A stretch of 64,000 bases of DNA from Marinithermofilum abyssi (lineage in GTDB: Bacteria > Bacillota > Bacilli > Thermoactinomycetales > DSM-45169). The stretch lies in assembly GCF_014641195.1 (NCBI RefSeq), contig NZ_BMHQ01000001.1:87199-151198 (forward strand). The letters are read 5' to 3'. Shown here in pieces: positions 33,118 to 47,199 of the stretch; position 1 is the first letter of the stretch, and every line of letters starts with the position of its first letter. The translations under genes were made by a program, and so were the position numbers. The notes under the pieces were generated by a model. That model worked only from the letters and a program-made list of their open reading frames with translations. It was not told the origin of the DNA and searched no databases.

Positions 33118-35388
33118 TCAACGCTTCTTTCGCTTCTTTTTCTTGGGCTTGTGCTGCTTTTGTTGCTTTTTGCCCTTTTTAAACGAAGCGACGGCTTTTC
33201 CTTTGCGGCTGTTGGTATTTCCTTTTTTCCGACTGCGCTTTTTCTTTTTTGCAGGGCCTTCCACCAACTCGAAATCCACTTTGTGCTCGTCGATATTGAC
33301 CCCGATGACACGTACCTTGACCTGGTCACCGATGTTGTAGCTGTTGCCGGTCCGCTCCCCGATCAGGCTGTAGCTGCCTTCATCGTACTGGTAGTAGTCG
33401 TCGGTCATATAGCTGACGTGAACCATGCCTTCGATCGTATTCTCCAGCTCCACAAACACACCGAAGGAGGTAACGCTGCTGATAATCCCTTCAAAGACCT
33501 CGCCCACTTTGTCCTGCATATACTCCGCTTTTTTCAGATCATCCGTCTCCCGCTCCGCATCGACAGCGATCCGTTCCCGCTCGGAAGCATGTTTTGTCGC
33601 TTCAGGGAGATAGTCGGCGATCTCCGCTTTTCGTTCGGGAGAAAGCTTCCCGCGATTATCGATCACTTCCCGGATAATCCGGTGAATCATCAAATCGGGG
33701 TACCGCCGGATCGGAGAAGTAAAATGGGAGTAAAAGGCGGCTGCCAGTCCGAAGTGACCCAGACACTCCGGCGAATACTTCGCTTGCTGCATGGAGCGAA
33801 GCATCACCGTACTGATCACCGTTTCTTCCGGCTTTCCGGCGATTTTCTTCAACAGGCGCTGCAAAACCCGCGGCTTAATGTTGTCCGCTTTTCCTTTGGC
33901 GGTATAGCCGAAGAGGGTGATAAACTCAAAAAAGGACTGCAGTTTATCCGGGTCGGGGTGTTCGTGAATGCGGTAAACAAACGGCACCTTGGCCCGGGTA
34001 AAATGTTCGGAAACCGTTTCGTTCGCCTTCAACATAAACTCCTCGATAATCATCTCCGCGATAGTCCGGGGACGTTTGATGATATCGACGGGTTTCCCTG
34101 TTTCGTCTACTTTGATCTTGGCTTCGGGAAAGTTGAAGTCAATCGCTCCCCGATGGAAACGTCCGGTTCGGAGCTTCCCGGCAATCTCCTCCATCAGGCG
34201 GAAGTCCTCCACCAAGGGCTGATAGCGCTCGATGAGTTCCGGATCTTTATCCACAAGGATCCGTTTGACCGCGTTGTACGTCATTCGTTCATTGGTACAA
34301 ATAACACTGGGGTAAATCTCGTGCTTTACGACCTGTCCCTTTTCATTCAGCTCCATGTCACAGGTCATAGTCAACCGGTTCACCTGCGGGTTCAAACTGC
34401 AAATGCCGTTGGAAAGCCGCGGCGGCAACATCGGGATCACCCGGTCTACAAGGTAAACGCTGGTTCCCCGGTTGTAGGCTTCCCGGTCCAGCGCGCTTCC
34501 TTCTTTGACGTAATAGCTCACGTCGGCGATATGCACCCCGAGGCGGACATTTCCGTTCGGTAGACGTTCCACGGAAACGGCATCATCCAGGTCTTTGGCG
34601 TCTTCTCCATCGATCGTGACCATCCGCCGATCACGAAGGTCGCGGCGGCCTTTGAGATCTTCCTCACTGATGGTGTCGGGTATTGCTTCCGCTTCCCGGA
34701 TCACTTCTTCCGGAAAAGACTCCGGCAGCTGGTATTTGCGGATGATGGACAAGATATCCACACCGGGATCATCTTTGTGCCCCAGCACTTCGATGACTCG
34801 CCCTTCAGCGCTCTTTCGCCCATCCGGATAGTGAACGATTTCCACCACCACTTTTTGTCCTTCCTTGGCACCGCCCGTGTCTCCTTTGGGGATAAAAATG
34901 TCGCCAGGGAGACGTTTATCGTCGGGAACAACAAAGCCAAAATGTTTGGAAGCCGCATATGTACCGACGATTTGTTTCCGCCCCCGCTTCACAATCCGGA
35001 CCACTTCTCCTTCCGGACGCTTCCCTTCCTCCTGCCCTTTATGAACCCGTGCCAGCACGGTATCTCCATCCATGGCTCCGTTCATGTCATTGACTTGCAC
35101 ATAGATATCCGATTCCAAGGGCATGTCCGGGTCGGGAATAACAAAGCCGAACCCCTTGGGATGCCCTTGCAAGCGGCCCCGCACCAGGTTCATCCGCTGA
35201 GGCACTCCATAACGGTTTGCCCGGGTCCGAACGATCTTCCCCTCTTCCTCCAACCGGTTCAGCAGTCGACGGAAGTGATCCTGCTCCTCCGTCAGATCCA
35301 GCTGAAAAGTATGCTGCAATTCTTCTGCCGTCATCGGTTTATATGCCCGCTTGAGCATAAACTCTAATATCTCTTTTTCCTCGAGCAT
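33118..35388 (-). CDS. rnr: ribonuclease R
   Basis: 3'-to-5' exoribonuclease that degrades structured RNA and works with tmRNA-SmpB on faulty mRNAs. Full length at 756 residues: N-terminal HTH, two cold-shock domains (GHPKGFGFVIPD and ASKHFGFVVPDD), the RNB catalytic domain with DGEDAKDLDDAVSV as metal-binding Asp cluster near 270-283, a C-terminal S1 domain (GEVFEGIISSVTSFGVFVEL), and a very basic Lys-rich tail of about 45 residues. The start ATG 35388 has AGGAGCG ahead. It lies between the esterase gene and smpB as in Bacillus. Confidence 0.97.
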   Translation of the reverse strand: MLEEKEILEFMLKRAYKPMTAEELQHTFQLDLTEEQDHFRRLLNRLEEEGKIVRTRANRYGVPQRMNLVRGRLQGHPKGFGFVIPDPDMPLESDIYVQVNDMNGAMDGDTVLARVHKGQEEGKRPEGEVVRIVKRGRKQIVGTYAASKHFGFVVPDDKRLPGDIFIPKGDTGGAKEGQKVVVEIVHYPDGRKSAEGRVIEVLGHKDDPGVDILSIIRKYQLPESFPEEVIREAEAIPDTISEEDLKGRRDLRDRRMVTIDGEDAKDLDDAVSVERLPNGNVRLGVHIADVSYYVKEGSALDREAYNRGTSVYLVDRVIPMLPPRLSNGICSLNPQVNRLTMTCDMELNEKGQVVKHEIYPSVICTNERMTYNAVKRILVDKDPELIERYQPLVEDFRLMEEIAGKLRTGRFHRGAIDFNFPEAKIKVDETGKPVDIIKRPRTIAEMIIEEFMLKANETVSEHFTRAKVPFVYRIHEHPDPDKLQSFFEFITLFGYTAKGKADNIKPRVLQRLLKKIAGKPEETVISTVMLRSMQQAKYSPECLGHFGLAAAFYSHFTSPIRRYPDLMIHRIIREVIDNRGKLSPERKAEIADYLPEATKHASERERIAVDAERETDDLKKAEYMQDKVGEVFEGIISSVTSFGVFVELENTIEGMVHVSYMTDDYYQYDEGSYSLIGERTGNSYNIGDQVKVRVIGVNIDEHKVDFELVEGPAKKKKRSRKKGNTNSRKGKAVASFKKGKKQQKQHKPKKKKRKKR

Positions 35389-35436
35389 GTGTACGCTCCT
35401 TTCTCTGTTACGTCACCGATGGATCCAACAAGCTGC

Positions 35437-36225
35437 TCAAACGCCGCCGGCGGGTGCATCGGCCTTTTTCTCTTCTGCCGCACCGCTGATCCGCCGCACA
35501 AAATGAGCCACTTCTTGGAACAGTTTTTTCCGTTCTTTATCCAAGGTGATAATATGAGACGATTTGGGGTACCAACTGATCCGCTTCTCTTTTGAAGCGA
35601 TGGCGTTATAAATATGAACCGCGCTTTTGGGTACCACAGTCTCGTCCTGCTCGGCCTGAATGATCAGAGCCGGGACTTCCACTTCGCCCAAATGGGAACG
35701 GACGTGACGGATCAACCGGCGCAGGCTGGAGACGCATTTGAGGGGTGTTTTATCATAAGGCACCAAATGCTCCTCGATGTGCGCAGGTTTTGTTCCCCGG
35801 CGCGGCACATACGGTTTGACGTGACGGATCACATCCACCAGGTGACTCCGTTTATCCTTAAGCCAAATGGGAGCACACATCGGAATCACTCCATTCAGTG
35901 GTACCGTTCGGGCCAAATTCAACACCAAGGCACCGCCCATGGACAGCCCCGCTGCCACAATCTGTTGAACCCCTTCCTGTTTCAGCCGCTCATAGGCGTC
36001 CAGTGTACTCTTCCACCAATCTTTCCAGGTGGTGCACTCCATCTCTTCCGGAGATGTTCCGTGTCCGGCCAAAAGCGGTGCGTATACGGTATATCCCTCG
36101 TCTCTCAGGTATTGTCCCAAAGGGAGCAATTCCGATGGCGTTCCGGTAAATCCATGCACCAATAGAACGGCGGTATCCCCGCCCTCATAAAAAAAAGGAT
36201 CCGGCGAACGACGCTGTATTTTCAT
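35437..36225 (-). CDS. carboxylesterase (Est30-like alpha/beta hydrolase)
   Basis: Serine esterase of the alpha/beta-hydrolase fold, 262 residues from ATG 36225 (GGGAGG ten bases ahead). Nucleophile Ser95 is in GLSMGG, the oxyanion part is VHGFTGTP, the acid lies in QDETVVP and the His in SSHIITLD. This is the YvaK/Est30 type next to rnr and secG in Bacillus. A second, diverged member is encoded 400 bases away on the other side of the 5S gene. Natural substrate unknown; short acyl esters are usual for the family. Confidence 0.92.
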   Translation of the reverse strand: MKIQRRSPDPFFYEGGDTAVLLVHGFTGTPSELLPLGQYLRDEGYTVYAPLLAGHGTSPEEMECTTWKDWWKSTLDAYERLKQEGVQQIVAAGLSMGGALVLNLARTVPLNGVIPMCAPIWLKDKRSHLVDVIRHVKPYVPRRGTKPAHIEEHLVPYDKTPLKCVSSLRRLIRHVRSHLGEVEVPALIIQAEQDETVVPKSAVHIYNAIASKEKRISWYPKSSHIITLDKERKKLFQEVAHFVRRISGAAEEKKADAPAGGV

Positions 36226-36422
36226 GGGATCTTCGCCTCCCGTCCTGCTGAATTGCTTTTCCATCCATCGATTGACCCGGGGGCGCTTGTTCTTTCTTAT
36301 TTTTTACCCATACGCCCTTTTTCAACCCGTTTCAACCGATCTCCACAGGAACATCTGCTCATGCTTACCTTATCACAGATCCATCGTACATAGGAAGAAA
36401 CTTCCCTTGGCATGCAAAAAGC

Positions 36423-36455
36423 AACAAAAAAAGCAGCTCATGATGAGCTGCTTTT
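36423..36455 (-). terminator. terminator of the 5S rRNA gene
   Basis: GCAGCTCATCATGAGCTGC hairpin on the minus strand followed by TTTTTTT, immediately after the 5S 3' end. The A-tract on the other side makes it usable from both strands. Confidence 0.9.
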
Positions 36456-36458
36456 TTG

Positions 36459-36575
36459 CCTGGCAACGTCCTACTCTCCCAAGGGGTCTCCCCCTCAGTA
36501 CCATCGGCGCTGGAGGGCTTAACTTCCGTGTTCGGTATGGGAACGGGTGGTTCCCCTCCGCTGTCATCACCAGAC
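36459..36575 (-). rRNA. rrf: 5S ribosomal RNA, orphan copy
   Basis: The minus strand carries the universal 5S core CCCGTTCCCATACCGAACAC and GAAGTTAAGC, GCGCCGATGGTA and GAGAGTAGGACG. Ends pair as GTCTGG with CCAGGC, length about 117. There is no 16S or 23S in the window: the gene is flanked by two esterase genes. It has its own promoter and terminator. Sequence looks intact. Confidence 0.95.
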
Positions 36576-36582
36576 ACAAAGT

Positions 36583-36611
36583 AATTTAGCATAGAACCGA
36601 CCTTTTGTCAA
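36583..36611 (-). promoter_or_regulatory. sigma-A promoter of the orphan 5S gene
   Basis: Minus strand TTGACA (36606-36611), 17-base spacer, TAAATT (36583-36588). Transcription would begin at about 36576, the mature 5' end of 5S. Confidence 0.8.
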
Positions 36612-36623
36612 GACTAAAACCCA

Positions 36624-37313
36624 TTAAGATAAGTTCAAAAACTGATGCACTTCCTGAAGCAACACGTCTCGTTCGCAGTCGTTACAGATCAGATGACGGG
36701 AATTGGGAAGCATGACCAGCTTTTTCTCTTTGGCAGGGATCCGTTTGTACAACATTTTGGCTCCTTTGGGATGGGCCAGGTCATCTCGCTCCCCTTGCAT
36801 AATCAAGGTAGGAACCTGCAATCGGTCAAAGGCCGGCTGGGCTGTTTTAATCAAACGGTGAAGCTCGTTGAGGGAGCGCACAGGTGCACGAAACAACCGC
36901 CGAAAATATTCCTTCAAATATTCCGTTGCTTCCGGATTATCACCCATTCGCCCGCGAAACGCTTCACTGGCTCCTTTTACCAGTTCCGGCGGATTAGTAT
37001 ACAACACCGGCGGACTCATCAATACCAGCCGATCCAGCGAATACTTCACACCCAACAGCGCACCGATGATGGCTCCCATGGAGAATCCGATGACGGTAAC
37101 CTTGGAACAGCGGCTGCTCAACTCCAGCAAACTTTGTTCCGAAGCAGCCACCCAATCTTTCCACCCGGCTTTCCGCATCAAATCCCGGTCACCCCCGTGA
37201 CCCGGCAACAGCGGACATGCCACAGCACCCCCGTATTCCTTGATCAGCCCTGCCACCGCCTCCAAATCGGCAGGGGTTCCGGCAAAACCGTGAATCAGCA
37301 AATAGCCCCGCAT
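36624..37313 (-). CDS. alpha/beta hydrolase, second Est30-like esterase
   Basis: Paralog of the esterase at 35437, 229 residues from ATG 37313, which is where family homology begins (MRGYLLIHGFAGTP); the GGGGGAG site is very close to this ATG, so a start further up remains possible. Nucleophile Ser78 in GFSMGA, acid in ERDDLAHP, His in NSRHLICND. It follows secG by 80 bases on the same strand and may be in its operon. Substrate unknown. Confidence 0.88.
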   Translation of the reverse strand: MRGYLLIHGFAGTPADLEAVAGLIKEYGGAVACPLLPGHGGDRDLMRKAGWKDWVAASEQSLLELSSRCSKVTVIGFSMGAIIGALLGVKYSLDRLVLMSPPVLYTNPPELVKGASEAFRGRMGDNPEATEYLKEYFRRLFRAPVRSLNELHRLIKTAQPAFDRLQVPTLIMQGERDDLAHPKGAKMLYKRIPAKEKKLVMLPNSRHLICNDCERDVLLQEVHQFLNLS

Positions 37314-37393
37314 CTCCCTCCCCCTTTCTATCCGATAAAAAAAACAGCCGGGCATCCCCTGCTGTTTATAGGCAACCATTCTTTACGGGAACG

Positions 37394-37627
37394 TTACTTG
37401 AGGAAGTATCCCACCAACAACGTCAATCCCATAAACAATATCGCTAATACGACCGTCACTTTATTCAGCAGTGCATCGATGCCCCGCGCTTTGGTTTTAC
37501 CCATCAAATGCTCCGCTCCGCCGCCAATCGCGCCGGACAACCCCGGGCTTTTCCCGGATTGAAGCAGTACCACAAGGATTAAGGCCACACTGACGATTCC
37601 CAGCAGAATTTTTGCTGCCAGTTCCAT
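37394..37627 (-). CDS. secG: protein translocase subunit SecG
   Basis: Accessory membrane subunit of the SecYEG translocon, 77 residues with two membrane spans (ILLGIVSVALILVVLLQSG and TVVLAILFMGLTLLVGYFL) joined by a Gly-rich cytoplasmic loop GLSGAIGGGAEHLMG, as usual. GGAGG lies before ATG 37627; the frame continues upstream but without conservation. The place next to esterase, rnr and smpB matches Bacillus. Confidence 0.95.
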   Translation of the reverse strand: MELAAKILLGIVSVALILVVLLQSGKSPGLSGAIGGGAEHLMGKTKARGIDALLNKVTVVLAILFMGLTLLVGYFLK

Positions 37628-37675
37628 TCCTTCCACCTCCTGATACGGAGTATGCAGGCAAATTTCACTGGTGTT

Positions 37676-37704
37676 AATGTACCACAACGGCAAGGGCTTT
37701 TCAA
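37676..37704 (-). promoter_or_regulatory. sigma-A promoter of secG
   Basis: Minus strand TTGAAA (37699-37704), 17 bases, TACATT (37676-37681), directly beside the right end of the dead IS element. Confidence 0.65.
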
Positions 37705-37726
37705 TAATATACCCAGTCAAAGGAAC

Positions 37727-38911
37727 TCATAAAAGCACGTGAACCTCTCGCCATTGAAATGGTGAGCTTCTCGTTTCATCGAGCCGACTACTGCCGTACT
37801 CTCCACGAAGGCCAGTTCCTGGCCTAATTGAGTTTTTAGAAACTTTTTGTCTTGCGAGTTGCAGAATGTTTATGGCCGCATTGACATCCCGATCCTGTTC
37901 ATAGCCACAAAAAGGGCAACGATGGACCCGTTCGGCCAATGTTTTTTTGACGATCTCACCACAGCTAGCGCATCGTTGGCTGGTTTGATGGGGGTTGACC
38001 TGGACCACACGCTTGACCTTCCTCTCAGCCTTGTAAGTCGTGTTGCCTCCATCCCGCATCCACAATGCTTTTCGGTACGTGATGATTCTTTGTCATTCCC
38101 TGCACGTTCAGATCTTCAAAGGCGATCAAATCATATCGCTTAACCAGCACATGACTGATCCGATGCGCGTAATCCTTCCTCTGATTGGCGATTTTTTCAT
38201 GCCTGTTGGCAAGGAGGCGAACCGCCTTTTGCCTGCGATGGGAACCTTTTTTCTTTCTGGATACAAGCCGTTGCAACTGTTTAAGCCTCCGCTCCGATCT
38301 ACGCAAGTAGTGTGGGGAGGCAAAAAACTGCTCATCAGATGTGACAGCCAAGTGCTTGATTCCCAGATCCACACCGACTTCCTTCCCTGTTTTCGGTAAA
38401 GGTTGCAGGTCAAGCTCTGCGGCGAGGCAAGCGTAGTACCTCCCGTTTTTCCTGACGATGGTACAGGTCTTGATGGTCCCGTTGATCTGTCGGTGCAGGC
38501 GGATTCGAACCTCTCCGATTTTGGACAGCTTCAAATATTTCCCTCCACGGCAAATCCGCTTTGCGGATAAGTGAAGCTACGGTAGCGGTTCTTTTCTTTA
38601 AACCGGGGAAAGCCGGATTTCTCTCCATTCTGTACGCGCCGGTAAAAAGCTTTGTATGCTTTGTCCACTCGCTCAACTACATGTTGCAGCACTTGGGAGT
38701 AAATTTCCTTTAATGGCGGAATGGCCTTTTTCCGAGCGGGGAGTGTCTTCTTCTGCTCATAATACGACAAGGTTTTTGCTTCCGTTCGGTATGCGTGAAT
38801 CCGTTCATCGAGCAAACGGTTATACAACAATCGGCACCGTTCCAGGGTGAAGTCGATCCTTTCCTGTTGTTCTGGCTTTGGATATAACCGGAATTTGTAG
38901 GTACGAAGCAT
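37727..38911 (-). pseudogene. tnpB: IS200/IS605-type TnpB, frameshifted
   Basis: RNA-guided nuclease of IS200/IS605 elements, the relative of Cas12, broken in three frames. The N-terminal part starts MLRTYKFRLYPKPEQ at 38911 and stops at 38531; a one-base loss in an A-run there shifts to the frame that carries VGVDLGIKHLAV (first RuvC Asp) and LIAFEDLNVQGM (Glu). A second shift with a small deletion near 38040 moves to the last frame, which holds the zinc finger CASCGE...CPFC and QDRDVNAAINIL (last Asp). All catalytic residues survive, so decay is recent. Confidence 0.9.
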
Positions 38912-39226
38912 CAGTTCCCCCCCTTTCTGTTGGTTTTCGATAAACCTTCGGATGGTATCTTCCGAAATGGAGCCGATGGTCTCGATATAGAAACTACTGT
39001 TCCAAAGATGTTCTCCCCAAAGTTTCTGTTTTAGATGGGGAAATTTTATGAAACATTTTCGTGCGGAAATTCCTTTTAGCATCTTGACTATGTACGAGGG
39101 AGCCAATTTTGGATAAGCGGAAGCAAATACATGGACATGATCCTTCTACGATATTTGGGACCAAACGATATGATAATGGACGTTATAGACACAGGTTCTC
39201 GCATGCTTGATGTTTTCTTTTCCCAT
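38912..39226 (-). pseudogene. tnpA: IS200-type Y1 transposase TnpA, internally deleted
   Basis: Start MGKENIKHARTCVYNVHYHIVWS at 39226 is the usual TnpA opening, but soon afterwards sequence jumps to KDHVHVFASAYPKLAPSYIV, carrying the HUH metal motif, and on to LWGEHLWNSSFYIETIG. About 30-40 residues are lost between. The frame then runs without a stop into the TnpB frame, so the two genes are now fused. Confidence 0.85.
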
Positions 39227-39387
39227 ACATATAGGATAGCAATAGTGGTGGTATTCGGCTATATTTCATGCGATTCTCTTTAACATATAGTCTGATCGTC
39301 TACAAGGATTATCGGTCTTGCGAGGGGACAACCCCCCTCGAACGACGCTCGACCTTATTGAAATGGGGAGGATTCCCGGTGGCGCCT

Positions 39388-39423
39388 AAAAAAAACCGCC
39401 TCCCTCCAACGGGAGACGGGTTT
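39388..39423 (-). terminator. terminator of the glycolytic operon
   Basis: Minus strand CCGTCTCCC, five-base loop, GGGAGGCGG (one G-T pair), then eight T. It follows the eno stop by ten bases. Confidence 0.9.
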
Positions 39424-39433
39424 TTCCGTGCGT

Positions 39434-42286
<2,853 letters not shown>

Positions 42287-42290
<4 letters not shown>

Positions 42291-43054
42291 TTGGAATCCC
42301 CCCGTTGTGCGGCAGCCGCAACCAATTGACCGAAGGATTCCGGATCTAGGCTGGCACCGCCGACCAGAGCACCATCGATGTCCGGCTGTGCCAGAAACGA
42401 GTCGATGTTGTTCGGTTTCACGCTGCCGCCGTATTGGATGCGGATTTCATTGGCCACTTGTTGGTCATACTGGTCAGCTACAACGTTGCGGATGAACTGG
42501 ATGACTTCCTGGGCATCTTCCGCAGTGGAAGCCTTGCCGCTGCCGATGGCCCAAACCGGTTCATAAGCCAGCACCATCTTTTTCACTTCTTCGGAACGGA
42601 ATCCGGAGATGGCTTTTACCACTTGATCCCGCACGATTTCCCGGGTGCGGTCTTCCTCCCGCTCTTCCAGGGTTTCACCGACACAGATGATCGGGGTGAG
42701 GCCGTGTTTTACCGCAGCCTGCACTTTTTGGTTTACGGCTTCGTCCGTTTCGCCAAATAAAGTCCGCCGCTCAGAGTGCCCCAGGATGACATATTCAACT
42801 CCCAGGGAAGTTAGCATTCCCGGGCTTACTTCACCGGTAAAAGCACCTGCTTCTTCAAAATGCATGTTTTGCGCACCGATGCCGATGCCGGTGCCCTTCG
42901 CTTCTTTTGCCAAGGGGTACAAAGCCGGGAAAGGCACACAAAGGACGATTTCCACGCCTTCCTTGGCTGCCCCTTTAAAGGAGGCGAAATAATCCAGTGC
43001 TTCATTCACGGTTTTATGCATTTTCCAGTTGCCTGCAATGATAGGTGTGCGCAA
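42287..43054 (-). CDS. tpiA: triosephosphate isomerase
   Basis: Interconverts dihydroxyacetone phosphate and glyceraldehyde 3-phosphate, 255 residues. I place the start at TTG 43054, which gives [15 protein letters not shown], the canonical family start, with AGGCGG eight bases ahead; GTG 43063 would add three residues and has no room for a ribosome site. Catalytic His is in ILGHSERR, Glu in AYEPVWAIG, and the phosphate loop YGGSVKPNN is present. Confidence 0.96.
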
Positions 43055-43257
43055 GTCAATCACCGCCTGTCGTTGAGCTCAATCACTCTCGAAAAAACAC
43101 ATCATGGAGTGTGGCGGTGGCATTCTTCTCTTCTTCATCAGAATGAACATCCCCCGCCACGTTCCATCTTTTGTTGCAAAGTAAAGCTTTCATCCCGCAG
43201 TCCTCAAATGGGGGTCTTAGCTTTCCCTTCTTTTGCCCGTGCTCCATACCGGACTGC

Positions 43258-44439
43258 TTATTTATCGTTCAACGCAGCAACGCCGGGAAGGATTTTCCCT
43301 TCCATCAGCTCCAGGGAAGCACCGCCGCCGGTGGATACGTGGTCTACCTTATCGGCAAGACCCGCTTTGCTGATCGCCGCAGCGGAATCTCCGCCGCCCA
43401 CGATGGTGATGGCATCCGCTTCCGCCATGGCCTTGGCTACAGCAAAGGTCCCCTCTGCAAAACGGTCAAATTCAAAAACGCCCATCGGTCCGTTCCAGAT
43501 CACCAGCTTGGAGTTCTTGATGACATCCGCAAACAGTTCGCGCGTCTTCGGTCCGGCATCCATCCCTTCCAAGTCTTCCGGGATCGCTTCGGCATCCACC
43601 ACTTCGCTGCGTGCATCCGGCGCAAAGTCTGCGGCTGCCACCACATCAACCGGCAGCAACAGTTTGACACCTTTTTCTTCCGCTTTTTTCATGAACTCCT
43701 TGGCCAGATCGATTTTCTCTGGCTCCAGAAGCGATTTTCCGATCTCAAAGCCTTTGGCTTTCAGGAACGTGTAGGACAAACCACCGCCGATCAGCAGGTT
43801 GTCCACTTTGTCCAACAGGTTTTCAATCACGCCGATTTTATCTTTTACCTTGGCACCGCCGATAATGGCTGTAAACGGACGCTCCGGCGCTTCCAACGCT
43901 TTGCCCAGTGTGTCCAGCTCTTTCTGCATCAGGAAACCGGCCACTGCCGGCAAATACTCCGCAATCCCTGCAGTAGAAGCATGGGCACGGTGAGCCGCAC
44001 CGAAGGCATCATTCACATACAGGTCGGCCAGTTTAGCAAAGGACTTGGCCAGTCCCGGATCATTTTTCTCCTCACCCGGGTAAAAGCGCACGTTTTCCAA
44101 AAGCAGTACGTCGCCGTCTTTCAGAGCGGCCACTTTTTGTTCCACCGCTTCGCCGACGGCTTCATCGGCTTTGGCTACCGGTTTGCCCAATAGTTCGCTC
44201 AGACGCTCCGCCACGGGAGTCAGCCGAAGCTCTTCCACTACTTCACCTTTGGGACGGCCCAGGTGGCTGGCGAGAATCACCTTGGCACCTTGTTCGGACA
44301 GGTATTGGATCGTCGGCAGAGCCGCGCGAATCCGTTTGTCATTAGTGATGTTGCCGTTTTCCAACGGGACATTGAAATCGACTCGGCAAAAGACCCGTTT
44401 ACCGCGAACATCCACATCTTTGATCGACATTTTGTTCAT
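43258..44439 (-). CDS. pgk: phosphoglycerate kinase
   Basis: Makes ATP from 1,3-bisphosphoglycerate, 393 residues, two Rossmann-like lobes. RVDFNVPL near 19-26, SHLGRPKG near 60, and the nucleotide-binding GGGDSAAAI in the C-lobe identify it. GGAGG precedes ATG 44439. About 200 bases with one imperfect hairpin separate it from tpiA. Confidence 0.97.
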   Translation of the reverse strand: MNKMSIKDVDVRGKRVFCRVDFNVPLENGNITNDKRIRAALPTIQYLSEQGAKVILASHLGRPKGEVVEELRLTPVAERLSELLGKPVAKADEAVGEAVEQKVAALKDGDVLLLENVRFYPGEEKNDPGLAKSFAKLADLYVNDAFGAAHRAHASTAGIAEYLPAVAGFLMQKELDTLGKALEAPERPFTAIIGGAKVKDKIGVIENLLDKVDNLLIGGGLSYTFLKAKGFEIGKSLLEPEKIDLAKEFMKKAEEKGVKLLLPVDVVAAADFAPDARSEVVDAEAIPEDLEGMDAGPKTRELFADVIKNSKLVIWNGPMGVFEFDRFAEGTFAVAKAMAEADAITIVGGGDSAAAISKAGLADKVDHVSTGGGASLELMEGKILPGVAALNDK

Positions 44440-44462
44440 GGATCGGTCCTCCTCGGCATGAG

Positions 44463-44487
44463 AAAGAGGAGAGAAACTCTCCTCTTT
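44463..44487. repeat. hairpin between gapA and pgk
   Basis: AAAGAGGAGA, five-base loop, TCTCCTCTTT, right after the gapA stop. In Bacillus the cggR-gapA mRNA is processed so that gapA is made in excess; this hairpin would protect the gapA 3' end. Confidence 0.55.
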
Positions 44488-44508
44488 ACTTTCCCCTTTA
44501 TTCTAGAC

Positions 44509-46582
<2,074 letters not shown>

Positions 46583-46592
46583 GGTTTCCTCC

Positions 46593-46629
46593 GGGACAAA
46601 TTATGTCCCATGTAGCAAAATCCGTCCCG
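46593..46629 (-). promoter_or_regulatory. CggR operator
   Basis: Minus strand pattern CGGGAC-N6-TGCT-N4-TGGGAC-N6-TGTC, matching the known CggR target of two direct CGGGAC/TGTC half-operators. It ends at the cggR ribosome site. Confidence 0.88.
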
Positions 46630-46667
46630 CAACGGTGAAAAAAAAAGAAGAAGGTTGAATCACCATG

Positions 46668-46696
46668 ATCATAGCGGATAACCTTGATTTTGGCAA
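46668..46696 (-). promoter_or_regulatory. sigma-A promoter of the cggR-gapA operon
   Basis: Minus strand TTGCCA (46691-46696), 17 bases, TATGAT (46668-46673), about 40 bases upstream of the operator, as in B. subtilis. Confidence 0.8.
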
Positions 46697-47199
46697 GGGG
46701 CAACTATCCATGCAGACTGCCCTCATTCAACCCGAGACTATACGCTTTTCACTTGTATTCAACCGCCCGCTCCAGATTTTGCCGTGCGAAATTTTTACGA
46801 TCTCTTTACACAGGATAGGTTTCCACACAACCGTTTCGGTTAAACGGAAAAATCCGAGACAGAGCAAGAAACTCTGCCACAACTAGGATGATTCGACTCT
46901 TTTGCCCGTCGCCCCTCCTCCGGAGCTGAGTTCATCCGGTTCGCTCACAAATACAGCGCGACTGAGGACCGATCGATGCCCTGTGGGTATAAAGCGCACC
47001 CATAAGGCACGCGTCGCTCCCTAGTCGCTTTGCTTACAGGTCATATGGTTTCGATTTCTCGCTTACCACTGAGTTCCGTTAAAAGCCGCTGCTTAAGCAA
47101 AAGGCTTCAGCTTATTTCAATCGCCTTCCTGCACGCTCTTCTGCCAGCGTTAAAGGGAACAACCCGTCACCGGTAACTGTAACTGATAGCATACCTGCT
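46697..47199. other. 503-base stretch without recognised gene
   Basis: Between the cggR promoter and the rpoN stop. It contains short hairpins (for example TGGGT/ACCCA near 46983-47004) and a minus-strand open stretch around 46890-47040 that I do not recognise. It may be decayed coding or mobile DNA. Confidence 0.5.

Larger units (their letters stand above)
37727..39226 (-). mobile_element. dead IS200/IS605-family insertion sequence
   Basis: tnpA followed by tnpB in the same direction, both broken. It lies between secG and eno, in a place where the Bacillus-like order is otherwise kept. The precise ends could not be fixed; IS605 elements make no target duplication. Confidence 0.8.

Noticed and set aside
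32476-34563. Plus-strand frame of 695 codons
   Set aside because: Antisense to smpB and rnr.
36365-36592. Small minus frames over the 5S gene
   Set aside because: They read through the 5S rRNA and its terminator and are not proteins.
38520-38540. Programmed frameshift in TnpB
   Set aside because: The site could slip in an A-run, but a second shift with deletion downstream and a deleted TnpA show plain decay.
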